Assembly: GCA_020847535.1 (NCBI GenBank)
Contig: JADLBU010000062.1
Location: 1 to 40,130 of the forward strand
Direction: 5' to 3'
DNA length: 40,130 bases
Source: Phycisphaerales bacterium
GTDB lineage: Bacteria; Planctomycetota; Phycisphaerae; Phycisphaerales; UBA1924
The notes below the pieces were generated by a model that saw only the letters and a list, made by a program, of their open reading frames with translations, was not told the origin of the DNA and did not search any database. Shown here in pieces: positions 1 through 8,006 of the stretch (the stretch's first letter is position 1; every line of letters starts with the position of its first letter). Made by a program: the position numbers and the translations under genes.

Positions 1-2
1 CG

Positions 3-119
3 CGCGAAAACGGCGGGGTATACATGCACGCAGCGACCTGGGCGCTGGCGGCGGCGTGCAAGATGAAGGATGCGGCATCCGCGGAGCGGATCTGGAACTC
101 GGTCTCGCCGCCGGTTCGC
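3..119 (+). pseudogene. C-terminal fragment of a GH94-type glycoside phosphorylase, broken
   Basis: The third frame is open from the window edge and reads RENGGVYMHAATWALAAACK followed by a SAERIWNSVSPPVRG stretch. This matches the conserved late region of GH94 cellobiose or chitobiose phosphorylase and cyclic glucan synthase proteins (ENGG-Y-HAA-W, then NxxSP), which phosphorolyse beta-glucosides. In intact family members another 80 or more residues follow; here the similarity stops at the run of seven G at 120-126, and the reading frame continues only as low-complexity, shadow-like sequence. The fragment abuts the end of a sigma-factor gene in another frame, so it is either a real deletion or fusion, or an assembly join. 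Family assignment is from recognised motifs only. Confidence 0.55.
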
Positions 120-240
120 GGGGGGGAAATCGCTGAAGGAGACGGGCGCAGCGGCGGGCGTTTCGGGGGATGCAGCGCACGGACGGATTCGGCGGGTGAT
201 CGCGGTTCTGCGGGCGAATGCCAAGGAGATGTTCCCGTGA
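118..240 (+). pseudogene. C-terminal fragment of an ECF-type sigma factor (region 4)
   Basis: In frame one, codons from 118 read AGGKSLKETGAAAGVSGDAA followed by HGRIRRVIAVLRANAKEMFP and a TGA stop at 238-240. The SLKETGAALGVSEDAA-like helix-turn-helix with a following basic helix is the usual end of planctomycete ECF sigma factors (region 4, which contacts the -35 element). The frame is closed by a stop at 64-66 and nothing resembling region 2 is present, so only about 40 residues survive. The stop overlaps the GTG start of the next gene (GTGA), the usual arrangement of a sigma factor with a cotranscribed regulator. The family call rests on the short C-terminal match. Confidence 0.5.
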
Positions 241-848
241 CGATGAGCCGAGGGCAGGGCGATGCGGGTGATGCATGGGATCCGGGCGCGGGGTCGCCGG
301 TGGGGATCTCTGCCGATGGGGAGGCGCGCCGTGAGCGGATGCTGGTGGAGTTGCAGGGTCGGTTGATGGCTCGCGTGCGGCGGCGGCGGGCGGTTCGTGC
401 GGTGGGGGTTGTGGGGGTGGCGGCGGTAGTGGTGGTTGCAGGCGCGGCGGTGTGGATGGGTGGTCGATCTGGGAACGTGGGAACGGATGCGGGGCCTGTG
501 GTTGCGGAACGCGCTGCGGAACCCGGGAACGTTGAGGAGCGGGTCGTGGATGCGGAGAAAGGCGGAGCGGCGCAGCCGAAGGTCGCGGTCCCGAGGGTGA
601 TGATCCAGATCGTGTCGAACCGGGCGGATGTGGTTGAGCGGATGAGGGTGGGGCGAGGAGCTTCCGGAGAGATCGTGCGGATGTCGGATCGGGATCTGCT
701 GGCAGCGCTGCGGGCGGTGGGGATCGATGATGGGTTGATCAGGATGAAGGGGCGAGTGGAGCTGGCGAGGGATATTGAGCGGCCCGTGGAGGCGAGCGGA
801 GAGCCGATGAGTTTGGGGACGGAGGTGCGTGGTGGGGTGCGGGGGTAG
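237..848 (+). CDS. single-pass membrane protein coupled to the sigma-factor remnant (possible anti-sigma factor)
   Basis: I place the start at GTG 237, preceded by AAGGAG at about 222-227 and overlapping the stop of the sigma fragment; an ATG at 243 is the alternative. The protein is about 203 residues: an acidic, Gly-rich N-terminal part, an amphipathic basic segment (RRERMLVELQGRLMARVRRRR), one hydrophobic helix (AVGVVGVAAVVVVAGAAVWM, about residues 62-82), then an extracytoplasmic region with a short ordered portion around VMIQIVSNRADVVERMRVG. I do not recognise a named domain. The position behind a sigma factor and the one-helix topology fit an anti-sigma regulator by inference only; no zinc-binding HxxxCxxC motif is seen. 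Confidence 0.6.
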   Translation: MTMSRGQGDAGDAWDPGAGSPVGISADGEARRERMLVELQGRLMARVRRRRAVRAVGVVGVAAVVVVAGAAVWMGGRSGNVGTDAGPVVAERAAEPGNVEERVVDAEKGGAAQPKVAVPRVMIQIVSNRADVVERMRVGRGASGEIVRMSDRDLLAALRAVGIDDGLIRMKGRVELARDIERPVEASGEPMSLGTEVRGGVRG

Positions 849-1148
849 GAGAAAAGTGGGACGCGGAGACGCGGAGACGTGGAGGCGCGGGGCGGCGAGG
901 TACGAGACGATGATGCTGGAGGATGAGCGTTGGAGGAGAGGTATATAGGAAGCCCTCTCCGGCTCGGAAGACCTCGCCACCTCTCTCGGCGACCGGGAGA
1001 GGGAGGGGAAGGGTGTTTGAAGCTGCGATACCTGAACGGCCGATGCAGGCTGCTCGGATGACAGGCCCGGAAACAGGCCCAAGGACAGGCGCGAGATTGG
1101 TGAGTGGCGCTGGGGCGGGGCTACCGTCATCATCAGGATGCGTGCGGC
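849..1148 (+). other. 300-base intergenic stretch with repeats and a hairpin
   Basis: No convincing gene was found here. It holds degenerate acgcggag units at 861-890, of the same type as the longer array at 14228-14296. A hairpin at 980-1002 pairs CCTCTCTCGG with CCGGGAGAGG around a CGA loop, with a related outer arm CCCTCTCC at 953-960; no U-run follows, so it looks like a dispersed palindromic element rather than a terminator. Open frames crossing the stretch (for example 923-1192) lack a ribosome-binding site and look non-coding. Confidence 0.6.
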
Positions 1149-1454
1149 ATGAGTTCCAATCCGGGGATCGCCGAGCGGCATGGTGGGAGTGAGCCGCTGG
1201 TTTTGATTGCGCAGAGCGGATCGGCGGCGATGCCGCGCGAGGCGCGGGCGTGGACGCTCATCGGCGTGCTGGGGGTGTCGCTGGGGGGGATTGTCCTCTT
1301 AATGCTGCTGAGCATCGCGGTGATCGTGCTGCGCCGGAAGCGTCGGCTGGCGACGATGAAGGCGGATACGGAGCGCCGGAGAGCGGTGGATCCGTGGGTG
1401 GAGGCTGGGAAGCGGGCGGGGACGCCGGATGCTGAAGAGCTGGAAGAGGAGTAG
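1149..1454 (+). CDS. small single-pass membrane protein
   Basis: About 101 residues from ATG 1149 (AGGA at 1137-1140 upstream); a shorter start at the MPREARAW methionine (1230) is possible. The hydrophobic helix lies in the middle (WTLIGVLGVSLGGIVLLMLL then SIAVIVLRRKRRL), followed by a charged cytoplasmic tail with DPWVEAGKR and an acidic EELEEE end. The positive-inside rule places the C-terminus in the cytoplasm. I do not recognise a family. It lies about 110 bases before tgt and may be read with it. Confidence 0.6.
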   Translation: MSSNPGIAERHGGSEPLVLIAQSGSAAMPREARAWTLIGVLGVSLGGIVLLMLLSIAVIVLRRKRRLATMKADTERRRAVDPWVEAGKRAGTPDAEELEEE

Positions 1455-1472
1455 GGAGTCGACAGTGGAAGC

Positions 1473-1529
1473 GTGGCACACGGCGTAGAGGACTGGAGGG
1501 GAAGTAAAGGTGGAAGGGCCGTGTACCAC
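1473..1529 (+). repeat. inverted repeat in the tgt leader
   Basis: GTGGCACACGGC at 1473-1484 faces GCCGTGTACCAC at 1518-1529, twelve-base arms with one mismatch, separated by 33 bases. It lies just before the tgt start at 1567. It could fold in the tgt leader RNA or be a worn copy of a dispersed palindrome; no function is evident. Confidence 0.5.
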
Positions 1530-1566
1530 GGGCATGGGTGTGGGAGTGCGCCTTCAATCTGGGCTT

Positions 1567-2853
1567 ATGTCGGCGATCCGGTTTGAGATACTCGCGCGGT
1601 CGGGAACTTCGCAGGCTCGCCTGGGGCGGGTGGAGACGGTGCATGGAGGGTTCGACACGCCGGCGTTCATGCCGGTGGGGACGCGGGGGTCGGTGAAGGG
1701 GCTATTCCCGCGGGATGTGGCGCGGGCGGGCTCGCAGATCGTGCTGAACAACACGTATCACCTCTTGCTGCGGCCTGGGCCGGAGCTGGTGGCGAGCATG
1801 GGGGGGGTGCATCGTTTCATGAACTGGGATGGTCCGATCCTGACGGATTCGGGGGGATACCAGGCGTACTCGATGTCGGATGTGAACGCGGTGGATGACG
1901 ATGGGGTGACGTTCAAATCGATCGTGGATGGGTCGGATGTGCGCTTGACGCCGGAGCGGGCGATCGAGGTTCAGAACAAGCTGGGGGCGGACATCATCAT
2001 GGCGTTTGATGATTGCCCGCCGGCGAAGGCGCCGGAGATTGCAAGAGAGCCAGATGGCAGAGGGCCAGATCAAGGCGAAGAGGATCCACGGCTCGTCCGG
2101 GCGGTGCGGAGGGATTCGGGGAAGCAGGGGTATGACCATCAGAAGCGGCTGGAGATCGCCAATGAGCGGACGGTGCGTTGGTTAGAGAGGTGCAAGCGGG
2201 CGCATGCGCGCAGCGGGGAGCAGGCGCTGTTCGGGATCGTGCAAGGGGGGACGGACTTGGCGCGGCGGGAGTGGTCGGCGAGCCGGGTGTGCGGGGTGGA
2301 CCTGCCGGGGTATGCGATCGGCGGGGTTGCGGTGGGTGAGCCATCCGAGGAGATCGCCAGGATCGTTCGGCATACCGCGCCGTTGCTCCCGGTGGATAAG
2401 CCAAGGTATCTGATGGGTGTGGGGTACGAGCGCGACCTGCTCGCGGCGGTGCTCGCCGGGATGGATATGTTCGACTGCGTGCTGCCGACTCGGAACGGGC
2501 GGAACGCCAACGCGTTCACGAGCAGGGGGCAGATCCGGCTTCGGAACGCCAGGTATGCGGAGGACCGGGGTCCGATCGAGGAGGGGTGTGATTGCGCGGC
2601 GTGCGATCCGGGCAACTGGTGGGGAGGGTGGTGTGGGGAGAAGGCTCAAAGCTCAAATAGAGGTGGGGGGGTGTTCAGCCGGGGGTATTTGAGGCACCTG
2701 TTTATGGTGGGGGAGATGCTGGGGCCGATCCTTGTGAGCCTGCACAACATACGGCATTTCCAGAGGTTCATGAGGGATGTGCGGGGGGCGATCGCGACGG
2801 ATGGGTGGGATGAGCTGGTGAGGAAGTGGCCGGTGGCGGCGGCGGGTAGGTAA
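1567..2853 (+). CDS. tgt: tRNA-guanine transglycosylase (queuine/preQ1 tRNA-ribosyltransferase)
   Basis: Exchanges guanine 34 of GU(N)-anticodon tRNAs for preQ1 in queuosine synthesis. I take ATG 1567 (MSAIRFEILARSGTSQARLG); the frame upstream is not family-like. Motifs: GTRGSVKGL, DSGGYQ with general base Asp94, FDDCPP, the GIVQGG loop, nucleophile Asp303 in FDCVLPTRNGRN, and a zinc site CDCAAC with the His of SLHN near the end. At about 428 residues it is some 50 longer than usual. The excess lies in two inserts: one after FDDCPPAKAP (nt about 2030-2150) and one of about 20 residues between the third zinc Cys and FSRGYLRHL (nt about 2605-2675). Both inserts are low-complexity and repeat-like, in frame. 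The catalytic and metal residues are all kept, so activity is likely. Confidence 0.93.
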   Translation: MSAIRFEILARSGTSQARLGRVETVHGGFDTPAFMPVGTRGSVKGLFPRDVARAGSQIVLNNTYHLLLRPGPELVASMGGVHRFMNWDGPILTDSGGYQAYSMSDVNAVDDDGVTFKSIVDGSDVRLTPERAIEVQNKLGADIIMAFDDCPPAKAPEIAREPDGRGPDQGEEDPRLVRAVRRDSGKQGYDHQKRLEIANERTVRWLERCKRAHARSGEQALFGIVQGGTDLARREWSASRVCGVDLPGYAIGGVAVGEPSEEIARIVRHTAPLLPVDKPRYLMGVGYERDLLAAVLAGMDMFDCVLPTRNGRNANAFTSRGQIRLRNARYAEDRGPIEEGCDCAACDPGNWWGGWCGEKAQSSNRGGGVFSRGYLRHLFMVGEMLGPILVSLHNIRHFQRFMRDVRGAIATDGWDELVRKWPVAAAGR

Positions 2854-2872
2854 GGGGGATGGCTTGCGGCAG

Positions 2873-2906
2873 CACCGACCTCTCCGCAAAGCCTGCGAGG
2901 TCGGTG
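2873..2906 (+). repeat. perfect 10-bp hairpin after tgt
   Basis: CACCGACCTC (2873-2882) and GAGGTCGGTG (2897-2906) form a perfect stem around a 14-base loop, 20 bases after the tgt stop. There is no following U-run, so intrinsic termination is uncertain. It resembles dispersed palindromes common in planctomycete genomes. Confidence 0.55.
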
Positions 2907-3033
2907 GCACTTGGGGGCCTCGGCCGGAATATGCTTGGGGCTTTCACCAACGAATCCCCGAGCCTGCGCCCGGGATCATCGGAATGTGTTCGGGTACACG
3001 GTGAGTCGTTTTTCGGCCAAGGACACGCATCGA

Positions 3034-3549
3034 ATGCTGCATCACGCCTGGTTGTCGTACTCCATCACACCGCAAGTGATCGCCCAGCCGGGTGCCGGGG
3101 CGGTTGAAGCGCCCGCCACTGCCACCATCCCTCCCTCAGCGGGGGCATCCAATGGAGCCGCTGTGAACGTGGTGGGATTGCCGACGGGCACGCAGCCAGC
3201 GCCGCCGGCGGGCGCCCAGCCGGGGACGACGGCCGTTCCTGGGACAGCGCTTCCTCCTCCTGCTCCGGCGCGCGGGGCGGATTACACGCTCCTGTGGATG
3301 ATGGGCGGGATGATGGTGCTGGTGTTCGGGATGCAGATCTTTGCCGGTCGGGGCGAGAAGAAGCGTCGGGCCAAGATGCTGGCAGCGCTGGGCAAGGGGG
3401 ACAAGGTGATGATGATGGGCGGCGTGATCGGGACGATCACTGAGATCTCGGACACCGAGGTGGTGGTGCGTGTGGAGGAAGGGAAGATCCGTTACTCGCG
3501 GGCATCGATCCAGCAAGTGCTTGATGCGCAGGCCAAGGCTGCGGCGTGA
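3034..3549 (+). CDS. yajC: YajC, Sec translocase accessory membrane protein
   Basis: YajC associates with SecDF and YidC at the Sec translocon in the inner membrane. The protein is about 171 residues from ATG 3034 (AAGGA at 3019-3023). An Ala/Pro/Gly-rich N-terminal extension of about 85 residues precedes the family core: a single helix (YTLLWMMGGMMVLVFGMQIF), then EKKRRAKMLAALGKGDKVM, MGGVIGTITEI and an EVVVRVEEGKIRYSRASI strand region, as in YajC. Ordinary YajC proteins are about 100 residues, so the N-terminal extension is unusual. GTG 3001 in the same frame is an alternative start with a poorer ribosome-binding site. It lies 44 bases before secDF, consistent with one operon. Confidence 0.88.
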   Translation: MLHHAWLSYSITPQVIAQPGAGAVEAPATATIPPSAGASNGAAVNVVGLPTGTQPAPPAGAQPGTTAVPGTALPPPAPARGADYTLLWMMGGMMVLVFGMQIFAGRGEKKRRAKMLAALGKGDKVMMMGGVIGTITEISDTEVVVRVEEGKIRYSRASIQQVLDAQAKAAA

Positions 3550-3593
3550 GTGTTGTGGAGTGATGGGTCGGTGGTGACGAGGTTGTCCGAAAC

Positions 3594-6500
3594 ATGAACA
3601 CGATTGTCAGAAACCTGATCCTTACGGTCGCGGCGATCCTTATTTTCGGGTTGGCGATGTACCCGCCGGAGACGAAGCTTCGTCTGGGCAAGGATCTGCG
3701 CGGCGGCGTGAGCCTGGTGTACGCGGTTCAGATGAACCCCAGCGACGATGCGAAGGCGATCCAGGCGAAGATGATCGAGGTGATCCAGAAGCGTCTGGAC
3801 CCCGACGGCCTGATGGAGATCTCGATCGTGGCGCAGGGGCGTGATCGGCTCGAGATCACGATGCCGCTGCCGGGGCCGGATGTGAAGGCGCTCAAGGCCA
3901 AGTTCGAGGAGGAGCTGGAAAAGATCAGCAAGTCGGCGATCAGCGAGCCGGCGCTGGATGCGGCGATGCGGGCCGAGGGTGAGCAGCGTGCCGCGCAGAT
4001 CAAGGAGCTTGCGGGCGAGGATGCGGGCCGGCAGGCGCTGCTGGATGCGGCGGCGTCGGCGTTGGATGCAGCGCGGGCCAAGCGGCGGGCGTACGACGAA
4101 TCGGTGGCGGCGGGGGCTCCGGAGGCCGGCCAGCTCAAGCTGCTGGCCGAGACGAGCGATGCGGACGATGCGTACGAGCGTGCGCGTGAGGAAGTGCTGC
4201 GGACGTCGATCCCCGCGGAAGAAGTTCGGCGAGCGCTGCGTCTGACGGCGGTGCGTCCGCGGTTGTTTGACGGGAAGACCAACAAGGCGGTGGAGTTCGA
4301 CAGCCCGCGCGAGGAGGCGATCAAGCGTCTGCGGGATGAGCACCCGGCGGCGCGCGAACTGCTCGACAGCGCGATCGCGGCGTACGAGTCATACGCGAAG
4401 CAGCGCAAGACGCTGGACGATCCGCAGGACCTGGTGCGGATGCTCAAGGGCGCGGGCGTATTGAGCTTCCGGATCACGGTGGATCCGGGTTGGAACCCGG
4501 TGGAGGAGGAGCGGCTGCGGCAGGAGCTTCGTGAGCGTGGCCCGCAGAACGTGCGTGCGCCCGACATGCACTGGTACAAGCTCAACTCGATCGACAAGTG
4601 GCACGACAACAACCTGGCGCGGGCGACGGCGATGCACGAGGATCCGCAGTCATACTTCGCGGACCCGAGGATGGGCGGCGGGTACATCGTCGACAAGTAC
4701 GACGGCGAGTACTACATGCTGCTGTGGGACACGCGGACGCGGCGGCTGACGCAGGCCGACGGCGGGTGGGGGATCTCGCGTGCGTTCGAGGCGCCGGATC
4801 AGTTCGGCAAGCCGGCGATCCACTTTGAGATGAACCCGCGGGGCGCGGTGCTGCTGGGTGAACTGACCAAGGACAACGTCCAGAACGAGATGGCGGTGCT
4901 TCTGGACGACCAGGTGTACACCGCGCCGACGCTGCAGAGCGCGATCTCCAAGAGCGGGCAGATCACGGGTAACTTCTCGCCCGAGGAGCGTCAGTACGTC
5001 ATCCAGGTGCTTGCGGCCGGCTCGCTGCAGAGCAAGCTGTCGCCCGAGCCGATCTCGACGAGCATCCTGGGGCCGGAGCTGGGGGCCGACAACCTGCGGC
5101 TGGGGATGCGGGCGGGGCTGGTGGCGCTCCTGGTGGTGACGGTGTTCATGATCGTCTACTACTTCGCGTGCGGGTTCATCGCGGTGTTCGCGCTGCTCAT
5201 CACGGCGCTGATGATCCTGGGAGCGATGGCGGCGGCGAAGGCGGCGTTCACGATGCCCGGGATCGCCGGCATCATCCTGACGTTCGGCCAGGCGATCGAC
5301 TCGAACGTGCTGATCTACGAGCGAATGCGCGAGGAGCTGCGCCGGGGCAACGACCTGCGGACGGCGGTGCGGCTGGGGTTCGACAAGGCGCTGTCGTCCA
5401 TCGTCGACGGCAACATGACGAACCTGATCGTGTGCTTCGTGCTGGGGTACGTGGGGACGCCCGAGGTTCGCGGCTTTGCGATCACGATGGGGATCGGCAT
5501 CGTGGCGACCCTGTTCGCGGCGCTGATCGTGAGCCGCGGGATCCTGGACCTGGCGGTGCATCTGGGCTGGCGCAAGACATCGATGCTGCCGATGGTGCTG
5601 CCGGTGATCCAGCGTGCGTTGACCTGGACGGTGGACTGGATCCGGCTGCGCTGGGCGTTCGTGACGATCTCGCTGCTGCTGGTGGTGGTGGGCGTGGGGA
5701 TGGCGGTGTCGCGCGGGAACAAGATGCTCGACACCGAGTTCCTGGGGGGCACGCAGGTGACGTTGCAGTTCCGCCAGGATCCGGGGACCGGTCAGAAGCT
5801 GACGCTGGCGCGGCCGGAGGCGCAGGAACTTGTGCACGCGATCGGTGATTCGGCGGGCCCGGAGGATGTGCTCCGTCCGCTCGCGGCGGCCGAGGTTTCG
5901 CCGGTGAACCCGCACGAGGACGGGGTAACAAGCGACCAGTTCATCGTCAAGACGACGGTGACGGAGAAGGATGCGGTCCTGAACGCGCTGACGGCGGCGT
6001 TCAGCAATTACCTGGAGTCCAAGCCTCCGCTGACGTTCGAGGGTTCGGACCAGTCGGACTGGAGGAAGGGCTCGATCTACCGGATCCTGGCGGGGAGATT
6101 GGGCGACAACATCGACCGGCCGGACGTCGCGGACAATGTCTCGACGCGGATCGGCGGTCTGGCGATCGTGATGAAGGATGTGCGCAACGCGCAGACCGGT
6201 GAGCGTCCGACGCTCGAGGTGCTTCGTCAACGGCTGGAGACGGTGCGTTCGCAGGCGGAGTACTCCGACACGCTCTCGAGGTTCCGGGAGGTGCGGGTGC
6301 TGGATGGGACGGAGAAGGAGGTCAAGACGGCGGTCCTGATCGTGCAGGATCCGGGGCTGAGCTTCCTGACGCATGAATCCAGGTTCGACAGCGAGGTGGC
6401 GATGCGCGAGTGGGCGCTGGTGGGCGATGGGCTCACCAAGACGATGTCACCGGCATCGGTGCAGTCGTTCAGCCCCGCGATCGCGGGGACGTTCAAGGCG

Positions 6501-7076
6501 CAGGCAATCGTTGCGACGACGCTGTCGCTGGCGTTGATCTCGATGTACATCTGGTTCCGGTTCAAGTCTCTGCGCTACAGCCTGGCGGCGCTGGTGGCGC
6601 TGCTGCACGATGTGCTGGCGGTGCTGGGTCTGCTGGCGCTGTGCGGGTGGCTGGTGGAGAACCCGGGGACGGCGGGCCTGGCGACCAAGCTGGGGATCGT
6701 GCCGTTCAAGATCGACCTGAACATGGTGGCGGCGCTGTTGACTGTGGCGGGTTACTCGCTGAACGACAAGATCATCATCATGGACCGGATCCGCGAGAAC
6801 CGGGGGAAGCTGCCGTACGCGAGCGCTTCGATGATCAACAACGCGATCAACCAGACGATCAGCCGGACGATGATCACATCGGGCACGACGCTGATGTCGT
6901 CGATTGCGCTGTACCTGTTCGGCGGCGAGGGTGTGCGTGCGTTCGCGTTCGCGTTGACGGCGGGCGTGATCATCGGTACGTACTCGTCGATCGCGGTGGC
7001 AGCGCCGATCATCTGGTCCCGGCGCGAGGAGGAGCAGCTGGAGGGGGTATTGTCGGCTTCGCCGGCTTCGGTTTGA
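3594..7076 (+). CDS. secDF: fused protein translocase SecD-SecF
   Basis: An 1160-residue fusion of the proton-driven SecD and SecF subunits, which pull exported proteins across the membrane after SecYEG. SecD part: N-terminal helix, LGKDLRGGVSLVYAV, a large periplasmic head with a long Ala/Glu-rich coiled-coil-like stretch (about residues 110-280), then ILGPELGADNLR at about 490 and six helices containing FGQAIDSNVLIYERMREELR with the conserved Asp. SecF part from about residue 665: a helix, MLDTEFLGGTQ, a periplasmic domain, then helices from about 965 with LNDKIIIMDRIRENRG near 1056 and TSGTTLMSSIALYLFGG. All hallmark motifs of both halves are present. Such fusions occur in Bacillus and planctomycetes; the SecD head here is longer than in E. 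coli. Confidence 0.95.
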   Translation: MNTIVRNLILTVAAILIFGLAMYPPETKLRLGKDLRGGVSLVYAVQMNPSDDAKAIQAKMIEVIQKRLDPDGLMEISIVAQGRDRLEITMPLPGPDVKALKAKFEEELEKISKSAISEPALDAAMRAEGEQRAAQIKELAGEDAGRQALLDAAASALDAARAKRRAYDESVAAGAPEAGQLKLLAETSDADDAYERAREEVLRTSIPAEEVRRALRLTAVRPRLFDGKTNKAVEFDSPREEAIKRLRDEHPAARELLDSAIAAYESYAKQRKTLDDPQDLVRMLKGAGVLSFRITVDPGWNPVEEERLRQELRERGPQNVRAPDMHWYKLNSIDKWHDNNLARATAMHEDPQSYFADPRMGGGYIVDKYDGEYYMLLWDTRTRRLTQADGGWGISRAFEAPDQFGKPAIHFEMNPRGAVLLGELTKDNVQNEMAVLLDDQVYTAPTLQSAISKSGQITGNFSPEERQYVIQVLAAGSLQSKLSPEPISTSILGPELGADNLRLGMRAGLVALLVVTVFMIVYYFACGFIAVFALLITALMILGAMAAAKAAFTMPGIAGIILTFGQAIDSNVLIYERMREELRRGNDLRTAVRLGFDKALSSIVDGNMTNLIVCFVLGYVGTPEVRGFAITMGIGIVATLFAALIVSRGILDLAVHLGWRKTSMLPMVLPVIQRALTWTVDWIRLRWAFVTISLLLVVVGVGMAVSRGNKMLDTEFLGGTQVTLQFRQDPGTGQKLTLARPEAQELVHAIGDSAGPEDVLRPLAAAEVSPVNPHEDGVTSDQFIVKTTVTEKDAVLNALTAAFSNYLESKPPLTFEGSDQSDWRKGSIYRILAGRLGDNIDRPDVADNVSTRIGGLAIVMKDVRNAQTGERPTLEVLRQRLETVRSQAEYSDTLSRFREVRVLDGTEKEVKTAVLIVQDPGLSFLTHESRFDSEVAMREWALVGDGLTKTMSPASVQSFSPAIAGTFKAQAIVATTLSLALISMYIWFRFKSLRYSLAALVALLHDVLAVLGLLALCGWLVENPGTAGLATKLGIVPFKIDLNMVAALLTVAGYSLNDKIIIMDRIRENRGKLPYASASMINNAINQTISRTMITSGTTLMSSIALYLFGGEGVRAFAFALTAGVIIGTYSSIAVAAPIIWSRREEEQLEGVLSASPASV

Positions 7077-7116
7077 GGAAGTGCTGAGTGCTGGGTCGGG
7101 TTGTTCGTGCGATGGC

Positions 7117-7151
7117 GGGTGGGGTGGTGGGGTGGTGGGGTGGTGGGGGTG
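7117..7151 (+). repeat. G-rich tandem repeat, unit tggtgggg
   Basis: Between secDF and the LysM gene, about four imperfect copies of tggtgggg run in tandem. The plus strand has at least four runs of three or more G close together, so a G-quadruplex could form in the DNA or the leader RNA. A second tract of opposite sense (cacccc units, 7361-7388) lies inside the next gene. Confidence 0.7.
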
Positions 7152-7208
7152 GATGAGCCGATGATGGTGTGGGTGTGAGGGGGGGCGTCGCCCGGAGGTC
7201 TGCGGCCG

Positions 7209-8006
7209 ATGGACCAGAACCCGACCATGAAGCTCGCCGCGGCGGTCGCCACGCTGGTGGGGATATGGGTCGGGGTTTATTGGATGTGGCAGCCGGCGCG
7301 GGCTCGTGAGGCGTCGATTCAATTCCCTGATGAACGCGGCGGCAAGGGCACGGCGGATCGCACCCCCACCCCCACCCCCACCCCCACCGGCACTGGTGCG
7401 GCGGGGGATGGATCGGTCGAGGGTGGTCCGCTGCCGGGGCCGAATGTGATCAAGCCATCGCCGACGGCGAAGGCCTCCGATGCCGTCGAGCCCAAGCCTT
7501 CGAATGGCAAGGATGCGGTTGACGCCGGAGCCAAGCCAGACAACTCGAAGACAGCGGCGGGGGATGCCGGTAAGTCGGGCGTGATCGTCAAGCCGCCGAA
7601 GTTCGAGGAGTACCGCATCCAGCAGGGTGAGACGTTCGAGTCGATCGCCCGCAAGCGGTACGGGAGCAGTGCGAAGGCGGATGCGATCAAGCGGGCCAAC
7701 CCGTTCGTGGATCCCACGAAGCTGAAGCCGGGGCGGCTGATCCTGCTGCCGGTGGATCCGGGGAACATCCAGGGTCGGGTCGAGCGGACGGGACCGGCTC
7801 GCGAGGGATGGAAGAGCCACAAGGTGGTCGATGGGGAGACGCTCTCGGAGATCTCGAAGAAATACTACGGCACGGTGGCTCACACCCGGCGGATCTACGA
7901 GGCGAACCGGGATCGGATGAGGGATGAGAACTTCATCAAGCCGGGACTTGAGCTGGACATCCCGCCTGCGCCCGGTGAGAAGAAGAGCGGCGAGGGTGGG
8001 CGATGA
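7209..8006 (+). CDS. membrane-anchored protein with two LysM domains
   Basis: LysM domains bind N-acetylglucosamine glycans such as peptidoglycan. The 265-residue protein has an N-terminal hydrophobic helix (LAAAVATLVGIWVGVYWMW), a long Pro/Thr/Gly-rich linker containing a TPTPTPTPTG stretch coded by a pure cacccc tract, and two LysM units: YRIQQGETFESIARKRYG to GRLILLP (about residues 134-178) and HKVVDGETLSEISKKYYG to GLELDIP (about 202-256). GGAGG at 7195-7199 precedes ATG 7209. Its stop overlaps the next start (ATGA at 8003), so translation of the two is coupled. Probable role in cell-envelope anchoring; partner unknown. Confidence 0.85.
   Translation: MDQNPTMKLAAAVATLVGIWVGVYWMWQPARAREASIQFPDERGGKGTADRTPTPTPTPTGTGAAGDGSVEGGPLPGPNVIKPSPTAKASDAVEPKPSNGKDAVDAGAKPDNSKTAAGDAGKSGVIVKPPKFEEYRIQQGETFESIARKRYGSSAKADAIKRANPFVDPTKLKPGRLILLPVDPGNIQGRVERTGPAREGWKSHKVVDGETLSEISKKYYGTVAHTRRIYEANRDRMRDENFIKPGLELDIPPAPGEKKSGEGGR

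Noticed and set aside
923..1192. Open frame of 89 codons
   Set aside because: No ribosome-binding site, overlaps repeats and a hairpin, and the composition is not protein-like; it conflicts with the membrane protein starting at 1149.
4650..6374. Long minus-strand open frame inside secDF
   Set aside because: Arg/His/Gln-rich shadow of a GC-rich gene; the same is true of long minus-strand frames inside the DUF2339, sctN and sctQ genes.
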